Shown piece after piece: positions 17,731 to 26,539 of a DNA stretch of 64,000 bases (position 1 is its first letter; every line of letters begins with the position of its first letter). The notes under the pieces were generated by a model that was given only the letters and a program-made list of their open reading frames with translations, ran no database searches and had not been told where the DNA came from. The stretch comes from Glycomyces algeriensis (GTDB lineage: Bacteria > Actinomycetota > Actinomycetes > Mycobacteriales > Micromonosporaceae). The stretch spans positions 576,681 through 640,680 of the forward strand of contig NZ_JAPZVR010000002.1 in the NCBI RefSeq assembly GCF_027622855.1. Direction: 5' to 3'. Made by a program: the position numbers and the translations under genes.

Positions 17731-19374
17731 ATGGACAGTGACGTCATCGTTGTCGGGGCGGGGTTGGCCGGGTTGGCCGCTGCTGCGGAGCTGGTCAGGC
17801 TTGGGAAGAGCGTGACCGTGCTGGAGCAGGAGGGCGAGCAGTCCCTTGGGGGGCAGGCGTTCTGGTCCTTCGGCGGGCTGTTCCTGGTGGATTCGCCGGA
17901 GCAGCGCCGGATGGGGATCAAGGATTCGCACGAGCTGGCGTGGCAGGACTGGCTCGGGACGGCCGGGTTCGACCGGCCCGAGGACGAGTGGCCCAGGCGC
18001 TGGGCCGAGGCGTACGTGGACTTCGCGGCCGGGGAGAAGCGGTCGTGGCTCCATGCCATGGGCGTGCGGTTCTTCCCGGTGGTCGGGTGGGCCGAGCGCG
18101 GGGGCTACACCGCGCAGGGACACGGGAACTCGGTGCCGCGCTTCCACATCACGTGGGGCACCGGTCCGGGGGTCGTGGAGCCGTTCGCGCGGCGGGTGCG
18201 GCAGGCCGAGGTCGACGGGAAGGTGCGGCTCAACTTCCGGCACCGGGTCGACCGGCTGACGGTGACCGACGGCGTCGTCACCGGGGTCTCCGGGACGCTC
18301 CTGTCCCCCGACGAGTCGGCCCGCGGGGTCGCGACCACGCGGGAGCCGCTGGGCGAGTTCGAGCTCAGTGCGGAAGCCGTCGTCGTCACGTCAGGCGGGA
18401 TCGGCGGGAACTTCGACCTCGTGCGGCGGCACTGGCCGAAGCGGATGGGGGCGGCGCCGAAGCGGCTGATCTCGGGGGTGCCGGCGCATGTGGACGGCCG
18501 GATGCTCGGGATCGCCGAGGAGGCCGGGGCGAACCTCATCAACCGCGACCGGATGTGGCACTACACCGAGGGCATCGAGAACTGGGACCCGATCTGGCCC
18601 CACCACGGGATCCGGATCCTCCCCGGGCCCTCGTCGCTGTGGCTCGACGCCACCGGGAAGCGGCTGCCGGCGCCCCTGTTCCCCGGGTTCGACACCCTCG
18701 GGACGCTCGAGCACATCATGACGACGGGCCACGAGTACACGTGGTTCGTGCTCACCCAGAAGATCCTCGAGAAGGAGTTCGCGCTCTCCGGTTCCGAGCA
18801 GAACCCTGACCTGACGGGGAAGGACGTCAAGCTGCTGCTCAAGCGGGTGCTGCCGGGCGCGCCGGGTCCGGTGGAGGCGTTCAAGAAGCACGGTGCGGAC
18901 TTCGCGGTCGCGGCCACGCTGCCGGAGCTGGTCGCGAAGATGAACGGCATCACCGGCGAGGGCCTGCTGGACTACGAGACGGTGCGGTCGGCGGTCGCGG
19001 CGCGGGACGCCGAGATGGACAACAAGTTCACGAAGGACCTGCAGGTCACCGCGTTGCGGGGAGCGAGGAACTACCGGGGCGACAAGCTCATCCGGGTCGC
19101 GTCCCCGCACAAGCTGCTGGATCCGAAGGCCGGGCCGCTCATCGGGGTGCGGCTGAACCTGTTGACGCGGAAGACCTTGGGCGGCTTGCAGACGGATCTG
19201 GACGGGCGGGTGCTGCGGGCGGACGGCTCGCCGCTGCCGGGGCTGTACGCGGCGGGCGAGGCGGCCGGGTTCGGCGGGGGCGGGATGCACGGGTACCGGT
19301 CGCTGGAGGGCACGTTCCTGGGCGGTTGCCTGTTCTCGGGAAGGCAGGCCGCGCGCGGCGTCGCTCGAACGTGA
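17731..19374 (+). CDS. FAD-binding dehydrogenase, KstD/fumarate reductase-like (Rv0785 type)
   Basis: 547 aa flavoprotein. VIVVGAGLAGLAAAAELVRLG with VLEQE is the N-terminal dinucleotide fold; VVVTSGGIGGNFDLVR is the internal hinge motif; GLYAAGEAAGFGGGGMHGYR and GTFLGGCLFSGRQAA form the C-terminal FAD-binding end. The arrangement matches the putative FAD-binding dehydrogenases related to 3-ketosteroid delta1-dehydrogenase and fumarate reductase subunits, closest in type to mycobacterial Rv0785. Physiological substrate unknown; steroid degradation genes are not present nearby. Confidence 0.85.
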   Translation: MDSDVIVVGAGLAGLAAAAELVRLGKSVTVLEQEGEQSLGGQAFWSFGGLFLVDSPEQRRMGIKDSHELAWQDWLGTAGFDRPEDEWPRRWAEAYVDFAAGEKRSWLHAMGVRFFPVVGWAERGGYTAQGHGNSVPRFHITWGTGPGVVEPFARRVRQAEVDGKVRLNFRHRVDRLTVTDGVVTGVSGTLLSPDESARGVATTREPLGEFELSAEAVVVTSGGIGGNFDLVRRHWPKRMGAAPKRLISGVPAHVDGRMLGIAEEAGANLINRDRMWHYTEGIENWDPIWPHHGIRILPGPSSLWLDATGKRLPAPLFPGFDTLGTLEHIMTTGHEYTWFVLTQKILEKEFALSGSEQNPDLTGKDVKLLLKRVLPGAPGPVEAFKKHGADFAVAATLPELVAKMNGITGEGLLDYETVRSAVAARDAEMDNKFTKDLQVTALRGARNYRGDKLIRVASPHKLLDPKAGPLIGVRLNLLTRKTLGGLQTDLDGRVLRADGSPLPGLYAAGEAAGFGGGGMHGYRSLEGTFLGGCLFSGRQAARGVART

Positions 19375-19612
19375 CAGTGTGTGCCGGTTCGTCCCGGGCA
19401 TGCCGGTTGTGATGTGGCAGTGGAGGTCTAAGGTGGTCGATAAGCGGCCTTCCTCACCCGCGAAACCGAGCACTCCTCGCCTACCGGGCGTGGTCCGCTA
19501 GCATCCAAGGTTCTGCGGGCGCCAGCCTTACCGCTCCTCAGCGGCGCTCGCCGAAGCCGATCGCAGGCCGCACGCCGCGGATCGGCACCTCACAACTCGT
19601 GGATGGTTGAGC

Positions 19613-22486
19613 ATGAGCGACTTTCAGCACCCTGCCCCGCGCCACCAGGCCGGTCCCCCAGCAGGCCCGCCGATGCGTCCCGCTGCAGGACCACCGCCGG
19701 GACCCCCTGCGGGGCCGCCGATGGGTCCGCCGGCGGGCCCGCCTATGCGCCCGCCGATGGGTCAGCCCGCCGGCCCGCCCCCGGGCCGGCCTTCCGGGCC
19801 CCCTCCGGGCCAGCCTCCTGGACGCGCGCAGGTCAGTCCGCCCGTCGGACCGCCTTCGGTCGCGGGCGGCGGCAACATGGGCCGCGCGTCCGTGGTCAGT
19901 GCCGCCAAGCCCAAGGCCGTCACCGGTCCGGCGAAGCGGGGCCGCAAGAAGAAGCGGATGTCCAAGCGCCGCCGCCGCGTCTACGCGGCGCTCATCATGG
20001 CCTGCCTGATGGTGCTCGGCACGCTCACCGTGGCCGGGGCGTGGTTCTTCAACGACGTCCCGCCCCCCGAGGACCTCGTGTTCGGCGAGTCCACGACGTT
20101 CACGATGGCGGGCAGCGAGACCCCGATCGCCGGCTACGGCGAGTTCACGCGCAAGCTCGTCGACTCGTACGATCAGCTGCCGGATTCGGTCACGTGGTCG
20201 CTGCTGGCCCTGGAGGACAAGGACTACTTCGAGCACGAGGGCGTCGACTACAAGGGCACCATGCGCGCCCTGGTCAACAACGTCACGGGCGGCGACACGC
20301 AGGGCGCCTCGACCATCAGCCAGCAGTACGCGGGCATGGTCTCGGACATCCGCGGCGACATCTCCTACGGCCGCAAGGCCAGGGAGGCCGTGATGGCCAT
20401 GAAGCTCGAGCAGGACAACTCCAAGGAGACGATCCTCCTCCACTACCTGAACCTCAACTTCTACGGCCGCGGCGCCTACGGCATCGAGGCCGCCTCCGAG
20501 GTCTGGTTCAACAAGAAGGTCGAGGACCTCAGCTGGGGCGAGGGCATGATGCTGGTCATGCAGGTCAAGGCCGGCGACGGCTCGTTCGACCCGCGCATCG
20601 CCGAAGAGGGGAGCACTGCCCCGGCGGATCGCTGGACCCACGGCATGAACACGCTGCTCTCCATGACCGACAAGCTCGACGATGAGCAGCTGGCCGAGGT
20701 CCAGGCGGCTCTCGACGCCGGGATGCCCGAGACGCTAGAAGCCCTGCAGAACCCCGGCACGTGGGGCCACGACACCCCCACCGGCTTCATCACGAACCCG
20801 ACCGACGGCTACATCTGGGACGAGCTGGAGAGCCGCTACGGCCTCACGCAGGACAAGTTCTACGGCGAGAAGGAGGGCACCGGCGGCTACACCGTCGAGC
20901 TGACCCTCGACCCGGAGATCCAGGCCCAGGCCGAGCTGACCGCCGGTCGAGGCGACCTCAAACGGAAGACGAACGAGGCGGGCGAGTACGTCGACGACGA
21001 CGACAAACCGGTCTCCGAGGAGAACAGGGCCGCTGCCGCCGAGTACGTGAACGAGGACGGCTACTTCGAGTTCGAGAACGACAACGACCAGGCGGCGCTG
21101 GAGGAGTACAACGAGTCGATGGCCAGCGCGGTCGTCGCCGTGGAGCCGGGCACCGGCCGGGTGCTGGGCTACTACGGCGGCCAGAACGGCCTCGGCATCG
21201 ACAAGGCCGGCCTGGAGAACCCGCACCCGCCGTCGTCCACGTTCAAGATGATCACGGCGGCGACGGCGATCGAGAACGGCGCGTCGATCGACTCGTGGTG
21301 GAACGCGCAGTCGCCGCGCGAGTTCGACTCGCTGGAGGGGTTCGAGGACCCGACGATCTCGAACTCGGGGTCGAACACGAACGGCGCCGACCACATGACC
21401 CTCACCGAGGCGGTGCGGCAGTCAAAGAACACCCCGATGTACGCGATCGCCGAGAAGTGGGGCGCGACCGACATCGTGGCGACCGCGGTCGACATGGGCG
21501 TGCGGCAGCTGACCCAGACCGAGGACGGCAAGGAGGTCACGTACCGGTTCTACCGCGCTGAGGACGGGACCATCACGTACTCGCGGCACGGCATCATCGA
21601 GAACGAGGACGGATCGTTCGTCGTTGATGAGAAGACCGGCAACATCGACATCGACGCGTCGCTGGACGGCTACGAGGACGACGGGACGCCGATCCGGACC
21701 GAGCTCGACCTGGAGTCGAAGAACTCGCCGTTCTACTACCACGTGAGCTTCGGCCAGTACCCGACCTCGGTGGCGTTCATGGCCAGTGTGTACGCGACGA
21801 TCGCGGCCGACGGGATGTACAACGAGACCCACTATGTGGAGGCGGTGTACGACCGCGACGGCAACCCGGTCCCGGAGCAGCGGGGCCTGGAGTCCTACCC
21901 GGCGCTCGACTCGAGCGTCGCGCGGAACCTGCAGTGGGTGGGTTCGACGATCACCGGTGAGGGCGAGGAGATCGACGGCGACCGCCCGCTCACCGGCAAG
22001 ACCGGTACGTGGCAGGCGGGCGACGACTACGGGGACGACGCGAACGCGCACACCTGGTACGTGGGCGCGATCCCGCAGCTGAGCATCGCCGCATGGGTGG
22101 GCAATGCGACCGCGGAGTCGGCGCCGCTGCTGAACAAGGACGGCGGTACCGACGGGGTCTACGGTTCGAAGCTGAGTTATCCGGTGTGGATCCAGTTCAT
22201 GAACGGCGCGATCGAGGCCGAGGGCTACGAGGTGAAGGCCTGGAGCGACGCCTCGCATCAGGGCAGTCCGATCGTGGACGACATCTTGAACGCCGAGGGC
22301 AAGATCGACGCCAGCAGCCCGTACTGCGCGCTGAACGCGGGTGATCCGAAGTGCGTGGCGGCGGCGCCGCCGCCGGGTCAGACGTGCGATCCGATGTCGG
22401 AGTTCCTCGGGCTGTGCGAGCCGGGCGGGAACAACGGCGGCGGTAACGGAGGCGGCAACGGGGGCGGTCGCGGCGACGACGACTGA
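19613..22486 (+). CDS. Class A penicillin-binding protein (transglycosylase/transpeptidase)
   Basis: Bifunctional peptidoglycan synthase, 957 aa, inner membrane with periplasmic-side domains. Residues 1-95 are a Pro/Gly/Met-rich cytoplasmic tail with PPxGPP-type repeats, then a basic stretch and one membrane helix (about 122-146). The GT51 domain shows EDKDYFEHEG (catalytic Glu, about 196-210), GASTISQQYAG, RKAREAVMAMKLE and LNLNFYGRGAYGIEAA. The transpeptidase shows STFK (Ser near 541), SKN (near 604) and KTGT (near 797). An acidic insertion of about 50 residues separates the domains and a Gly/Asn tail ends it. ATG at 19613 preferred over TTG at 19607. Confidence 0.93.
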   Translation: MSDFQHPAPRHQAGPPAGPPMRPAAGPPPGPPAGPPMGPPAGPPMRPPMGQPAGPPPGRPSGPPPGQPPGRAQVSPPVGPPSVAGGGNMGRASVVSAAKPKAVTGPAKRGRKKKRMSKRRRRVYAALIMACLMVLGTLTVAGAWFFNDVPPPEDLVFGESTTFTMAGSETPIAGYGEFTRKLVDSYDQLPDSVTWSLLALEDKDYFEHEGVDYKGTMRALVNNVTGGDTQGASTISQQYAGMVSDIRGDISYGRKAREAVMAMKLEQDNSKETILLHYLNLNFYGRGAYGIEAASEVWFNKKVEDLSWGEGMMLVMQVKAGDGSFDPRIAEEGSTAPADRWTHGMNTLLSMTDKLDDEQLAEVQAALDAGMPETLEALQNPGTWGHDTPTGFITNPTDGYIWDELESRYGLTQDKFYGEKEGTGGYTVELTLDPEIQAQAELTAGRGDLKRKTNEAGEYVDDDDKPVSEENRAAAAEYVNEDGYFEFENDNDQAALEEYNESMASAVVAVEPGTGRVLGYYGGQNGLGIDKAGLENPHPPSSTFKMITAATAIENGASIDSWWNAQSPREFDSLEGFEDPTISNSGSNTNGADHMTLTEAVRQSKNTPMYAIAEKWGATDIVATAVDMGVRQLTQTEDGKEVTYRFYRAEDGTITYSRHGIIENEDGSFVVDEKTGNIDIDASLDGYEDDGTPIRTELDLESKNSPFYYHVSFGQYPTSVAFMASVYATIAADGMYNETHYVEAVYDRDGNPVPEQRGLESYPALDSSVARNLQWVGSTITGEGEEIDGDRPLTGKTGTWQAGDDYGDDANAHTWYVGAIPQLSIAAWVGNATAESAPLLNKDGGTDGVYGSKLSYPVWIQFMNGAIEAEGYEVKAWSDASHQGSPIVDDILNAEGKIDASSPYCALNAGDPKCVAAAPPPGQTCDPMSEFLGLCEPGGNNGGGNGGGNGGGRGDDD

Positions 22487-22500
22487 TCCCTGACGTGAGG

Positions 22501-22529
22501 AGGGCCCGGCGGGATTCCCGCCGGGCCCT
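22501..22529. terminator. Shared terminator of the PBP gene and the gene at 22548
   Basis: A 13-bp perfect stem (22501-22513 with 22517-22529), ATT loop, followed by TT on the plus strand. It lies between convergent genes. Confidence 0.8.
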
Positions 22530-22547
22530 TTCGCGTTGCGGCGCAGG

Positions 22548-23780
22548 TCAGGCGAAGGCGTGGCCCTCGCCGCGGTAGGTCGGGACCTCGGTGACGATCT
22601 CGCCGCCGCGCACGAGGTGGATGGTGTTGACGCGTTCGGCGAGTTCGCCGGCTTTGGCGTGGCGCATCCAGACCCGGTCGCCGATGGCGAGGCCGTCGGC
22701 GGCGCGGCCTTTGAGGGGGGTCTGGACTTCGCCGGCGCCTTCGGTCTTGGAGAAGCGCATGCCGGCGGGGAAGGTCGGTTTCGGGAGGCGGTCGGGGCCG
22801 GGCACGCCGGAGGCGACCCAGCCGCCGCCGAGGGCGGTGACGATGCCGGGGCGGGGGCGCCGGACCACAGGCAGGGCGAAGAACGCGGCGGGGATGGGGC
22901 GGATCGAGCGGTAGCCGTCGAAGAGCGCGGGCGAGTAGAGGCCCGATCCGGCGGCGATCTCGGTGACCGAAGGGTCGGCGGCGGTCGAGATGACCGAGCC
23001 GGTGCCGCCGCCGTTGACGAATTCGAGGTCGGCGACGCTGCGCACGGCGGCCACGGCCTCGGCGCGGCGCTCGGCCAGTTCGAGGCGGGAGACGCGCTGC
23101 ATGAGCCGCACCAGCGGGTATTTGAGGGCGGCGGCGGAGTAGGCGTCTTGGACGCCGGCGATCTGCCCTTCGTAGCCCATGATGCCGACGAGGTCGACGC
23201 CCGGGCGCTTGTCGATCTCGTGGGCCATGTCGAGGGCGTGTTCGGGGGTGCGGACCGGGGAGCGGTGCGCCCCTATGTGGATGCGGCCGCCGAGCAGCTC
23301 GAGCGAGACGTCGAGTTCGAGGCAGAGGCGCAGGGGCCGGGAGGGGTCGGGTTCGACGTGGCGGCGGAGGAAGTCGAGGTGCTCGACCGAGTCGACCATG
23401 AGGGTGATGCGGCGGGCGAGCTCGTCGTCGGCGGCGAGGGTGCGCAGCGCGTCGGTGTCGGCGGTCGGGTAGGCGACGACGATGTCCTCGAACTCCCGGG
23501 CGAGCCAGATCGCCTCGGGGAGGGTGAAGCCGAGGATGCCCTTGAATCCGGGCTGGGCGAGGGCGCGGCGCATGAGGGCGCGGCAGCGCAGGGACTTGCT
23601 GGCGAGTCGCAGGGGTTTGCCGATGGCGTTGCGGCGCAGGATGGCCGCGTTGGTGTCGAAGGCGTTGAGGTCGACGACCGCGAACGGCGGCTGGAGTCCG
23701 GCGGTCGCGCGGCCGAGTTCGGCGAACCGGTGTTCGAGCGCGGCGGGGACATCGACCCCGGTAACTCGCTGGTAGCCCAT
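22548..23780 (-). CDS. PLP-dependent amino-acid deaminase/aldolase (alanine racemase fold)
   Basis: 410 aa fold-type III PLP protein. Residues 33 onward, PFAVVDLNAFDTNAAIL, start the alanine-racemase-like barrel; LRLASKSLRCR carries the probable PLP lysine; VDLVGIMGYEGQIAG and EFVNGGGTGS are further barrel strands. The C-terminal part ends with GDRVWMRHAKAGELAE (metal-binding-type H-x-K segment), as in D-threonine aldolase or D-serine dehydratase-like enzymes. It is divergent from a FAD lactone oxidase gene, an arrangement seen in streptomycetes. Exact substrate unknown; a D-hydroxyamino acid is the natural guess. Confidence 0.82.
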   Translation of the reverse strand: MGYQRVTGVDVPAALEHRFAELGRATAGLQPPFAVVDLNAFDTNAAILRRNAIGKPLRLASKSLRCRALMRRALAQPGFKGILGFTLPEAIWLAREFEDIVVAYPTADTDALRTLAADDELARRITLMVDSVEHLDFLRRHVEPDPSRPLRLCLELDVSLELLGGRIHIGAHRSPVRTPEHALDMAHEIDKRPGVDLVGIMGYEGQIAGVQDAYSAAALKYPLVRLMQRVSRLELAERRAEAVAAVRSVADLEFVNGGGTGSVISTAADPSVTEIAAGSGLYSPALFDGYRSIRPIPAAFFALPVVRRPRPGIVTALGGGWVASGVPGPDRLPKPTFPAGMRFSKTEGAGEVQTPLKGRAADGLAIGDRVWMRHAKAGELAERVNTIHLVRGGEIVTEVPTYRGEGHAFA

Positions 23781-23858
23781 CCGACTTCCCTTCCGCAGCG
23801 TAATTGGGGTTAGATGAAAGCTACCGTGAAGTTCGCCTCACATTCAACCGGAGTAGCT

Positions 23859-25178
23859 ATGGGAGCTGCCGTGGGATCCTCGATCTGGCAGAACTGGTCG
23901 GGCACCGAGAACGCCGACCCCGCCCGCACCGTCAGGCCCGCTGGCGTCGGGGAGCTGGCCGCTGCCGTGACGGCGGCGGCTTCGGACGGTTTGCGCGTGA
24001 AGGCGGTCGGGGCCGGCCACTCGTTCAGCGGGATCGCGGTCGCGGACGGCGTGCAGGTCGACATGCGCGGTCTTGACCAGGTGGTCGCGGTGGACCCGCG
24101 GTCGGGTCTGGTGACTGTGGAGGCGGGGATGCCGCTGTGGCGGTTGAACCAGGTCCTGGACGCGCACGGGCTGGCGCTGGAGAACATGGGCGACATCGAC
24201 CGGCAGACGATCTCGGGAGCGATCTCGACGGGGACGCACGGGACCGGGGACCGGTACCGCGGATTCGCGTGGCAGGTCAAGGGGTTGAAGCTGGTCCTCG
24301 CCGACGGCTCGATCGTACAATGTACGGAGTTCGAGCGGCCGGAGTTGTTCGCGGCGGCGCGGCTGGGCCTCGGCGCGGTCGGGGTGATCGCGGAGGTCAC
24401 GCTGCAGTGCGTCCCGGCGTTCCGGCTGAAGGCGGTCGAGCGGCCCGAGCGGCTCGACGCCGTGCTGGACGGCCTCGACGAGCTCGTGTCCGAGAACGAC
24501 CACTTCGAGTTCTACTGGTTCCCGCACACCGCGCGGACCCTCACGAAGCTGAACAACCGGTACGCGATGTCCGAGCAGAGCCGCGCGCCGAGCCGCCTGT
24601 CGTACTGGTGGAGCGAGGCGTTCACCGAGAACACCCTGTTCGAGGCCAGCAACCGGGTGGGGGCGCGGTTCCCGGGGATGGTGCCGGGCCTGAACCGCCT
24701 GGCCGGGCGGGTGTGGAGCGCCCGGGAGTACACGGACGTGTCGCACCGGGTCTTCGCCTCGCCGCGGTCGGTGGTGTTCCGGGAGATGGAGTACGCGATG
24801 CCGCGCGAGGCGCTGCCGGGGGTGCTGCGGGAGCTGCAGGCGATGGTGGAGCGGGAGCGCCACCTCGTGTCGTTCCCGGTCGAGGTGCGGTTCGCGGCCG
24901 CCGACGACATCTGGCTCTCGACCGCGCAGGGCCGGCGCACCGCGTACGTGGCGGTGCACCAGTACCACCGGCACGACCACGTGCCGTACTTCAAGGACTG
25001 CGCCGCGATCTTCGACGCCGCGGACGGGCGGCCGCACTGGGGCAAGATGCACTCGCTCGACGCCGAGCGCCTGGGCGACCTGTACGAGCACTTCGACGAC
25101 TTCCTCGCGGTGCGCAAGGAGGTCGACCCCGACCGCCGCTTCTCGAACCCGTACCTGGAGCGGGTCCTCGGCGACTGA
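23859..25178 (+). CDS. FAD-dependent D-arabinono-1,4-lactone/alditol oxidase family protein
   Basis: 439 aa VAO-family flavoprotein. IWQNWSGTENADPARTVRPA starts the FAD domain; AVGAGHSFSGIAVADG is the segment whose His covalently binds FAD in alditol and aldonolactone oxidases; GDIDRQTISGAISTGTHGTG is the phosphate-binding loop; the ALO C-terminal domain ends in RKEVDPDRRFSNPYLERVLG. Start choice: GGAG lies 5 bases before ATG 23859, whereas ATG 23814 adds 15 residues without homology; GTG 23871 is also possible. Probably oxidises an alditol or sugar lactone with release of hydrogen peroxide. Confidence 0.87.
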   Translation: MGAAVGSSIWQNWSGTENADPARTVRPAGVGELAAAVTAAASDGLRVKAVGAGHSFSGIAVADGVQVDMRGLDQVVAVDPRSGLVTVEAGMPLWRLNQVLDAHGLALENMGDIDRQTISGAISTGTHGTGDRYRGFAWQVKGLKLVLADGSIVQCTEFERPELFAAARLGLGAVGVIAEVTLQCVPAFRLKAVERPERLDAVLDGLDELVSENDHFEFYWFPHTARTLTKLNNRYAMSEQSRAPSRLSYWWSEAFTENTLFEASNRVGARFPGMVPGLNRLAGRVWSAREYTDVSHRVFASPRSVVFREMEYAMPREALPGVLRELQAMVERERHLVSFPVEVRFAAADDIWLSTAQGRRTAYVAVHQYHRHDHVPYFKDCAAIFDAADGRPHWGKMHSLDAERLGDLYEHFDDFLAVRKEVDPDRRFSNPYLERVLGD

Positions 25179-25185
25179 GCACAGT

Positions 25186-25207
25186 GCCCCGGCCCGCGGG
25201 CCGGGGC
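25186..25207. terminator. Shared terminator, perfect 22-bp palindrome
   Basis: GCCCCGGCCCG followed by its exact complement, 8 bases after the lactone oxidase stop and 7 bases from the stop of the convergent I36 gene. Confidence 0.75.
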
Positions 25208-25213
25208 GTTCGC

Positions 25214-25624
25214 TCAGCAGGCGCTCTTGGTCATGAGGCTTTCCGCCTCGTCGTTGAAGCCGACCTCTTGGAAGTTCTGGATCGGCTGGTAGGCGTGGAT
25301 GCAGAACGCGTCGCCCTGGGCGCCGTCGTCGGCGTAGACCATGATCGCGTAGCCGGTGCGGTTGAGCGCGGAGCTGATCTCGTTGTCGCCGTTCCAGCCC
25401 CCGATCTCGAAGATCTGGCCGGTGCCGCTGGGCTGCCAGTTCACCCACTTGTCACCGCCGTAGCCGGCGTCCTCCCACATGCAGACGTGGTCGGCGTCGC
25501 AGGTCCCCGCCTCGGGGACCGGTTCGGCGGCGGCGGTTCCCACCGTGAAGACCGTGCCGGCGAGGATCGCGGCGCCGGCTGCCGCGAATCCGGTGCTGAC
25601 CCGGCGGTTCCATGGTGCGGACAT
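25214..25624 (-). CDS. Secreted peptidase inhibitor family I36 protein
   Basis: 136 aa secreted protein. Signal peptide: basic MSAPWNRR, hydrophobic core FAAAGAAILAGTVF, cleavage near TAAAEP. The mature part holds the I36 pattern CDADHVCMWEDAGYGG followed by aromatic-rich beta strands, FCIHAY, and a terminal Cys, so two disulfides are likely. The family is typified by the streptomycete metalloprotease inhibitor SMPI. ATG at 25624 has AAGGAG at good spacing; an upstream in-frame ATG would put charged residues before the signal. Inhibitory activity is not certain, as many I36-domain proteins are uncharacterised. Confidence 0.85.
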   Translation of the reverse strand: MSAPWNRRVSTGFAAAGAAILAGTVFTVGTAAAEPVPEAGTCDADHVCMWEDAGYGGDKWVNWQPSGTGQIFEIGGWNGDNEISSALNRTGYAIMVYADDGAQGDAFCIHAYQPIQNFQEVGFNDEAESLMTKSAC

Positions 25625-25792
25625 CGTTGTCTCCTTGTTCGGGCGATGTTGCGGCCGAAGACGATCCGTCACTTCTGGTGGCGATTCGGCGACGCAACGC
25701 GAACAAGGTTACGGTTTCGCCCGGGGACTCGGGCCGATATCGGGGAAGTTCCCCTGCGCGCGGTTGTCGGGGGCGTGGGTTACCTTTTGGCC

Positions 25793-26539
25793 GTGGCAGA
25801 GGTGCGGTACCGAAAACTCGATGCATTGACCGACGACGAGGTCTACGCGGCGTACGAGCCGCCCGCCGACGATTGGCTGCGGGTCAATTTCGTCTCCAGC
25901 GCCGACGGCGCGGCGACCCTGGAAGGGCTCTCCGGTCCACTTTCGGGTGAAGAGGACAAGCGCGTGTTCAAGGTCCTGCGGGCGCGCTGCGACGTGCTCC
26001 TCGCCGGATCGGGCACCGTCGCCGCCGAAGGGTACGGGCCGCTGGTCCTCTCCCCCGACCGGATGGCCTGGCGCCGGGCGCACGGCCTGCCGGAGGTGCC
26101 GGTCATGGCCGTCGCCTCCCGGACCCTGGCCGACCTCGACCCGGCCGCGGGGATCTTCACCGAAGCGCCGCGCCGCGCGATCGTCATCGTCCCCACCGAC
26201 CTCCCCGAGGCGCAGGTCGCGCCGTTCCGGGAGGTCGCCGACGTGATCGCCACCGGCACCGGCGCGGTCGACTACGCCGCCGCGGTCGACGCGCTGCGCG
26301 AACGAGGCCTGCGCCAGATCCTGTGCGAGGGCGGGCCCCGCGTCTTCGGCGACCTCATCGCCGCCGACCTCGCCGACGAACTCGACCTGACGCTCTCGCC
26401 GCTGCTGGCCGGGGCCGGTTCCATCCGCATCGCCGAAGGCACCGCCAGCGACGCGGCCCGGCCCCTGGAGCTGCGACACGTCCTCGAAGCCGGGGGGAAC
26501 CTCATCCTGCGGTATCTGCGAGACTCGACCGATGAGTGA
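25793..26539 (+). CDS. RibD C-terminal domain reductase (pyrimidine/dihydrofolate reductase-like)
   Basis: 248 aa NADPH-dependent reductase-fold protein. WLRVNFVSSADGAATLEG and SEEDKRVFKVLRARCDVLLAGSGT match the RibD-C/DHFR-like start; LRQILCEGGPRVFGDLIAADLADELDLTLSPLLAG is the typical C-terminal strand-helix segment. There is no deaminase domain and no other rib genes nearby, so a role in riboflavin synthesis is not implied. Starts GTG (25793, or GTG 25802). Its TGA lies in ATGAGTGA shared with the herA-like start, so it is transcribed with the DNA-repair block. Confidence 0.82.
   Translation: MAEVRYRKLDALTDDEVYAAYEPPADDWLRVNFVSSADGAATLEGLSGPLSGEEDKRVFKVLRARCDVLLAGSGTVAAEGYGPLVLSPDRMAWRRAHGLPEVPVMAVASRTLADLDPAAGIFTEAPRRAIVIVPTDLPEAQVAPFREVADVIATGTGAVDYAAAVDALRERGLRQILCEGGPRVFGDLIAADLADELDLTLSPLLAGAGSIRIAEGTASDAARPLELRHVLEAGGNLILRYLRDSTDE

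Noticed and set aside
24137-25792. Long N-terminal extension of the RibD-C frame
   Set aside because: It runs through the lactone oxidase gene in another frame and across a terminator; the reductase fold starts at the GTG at 25793.
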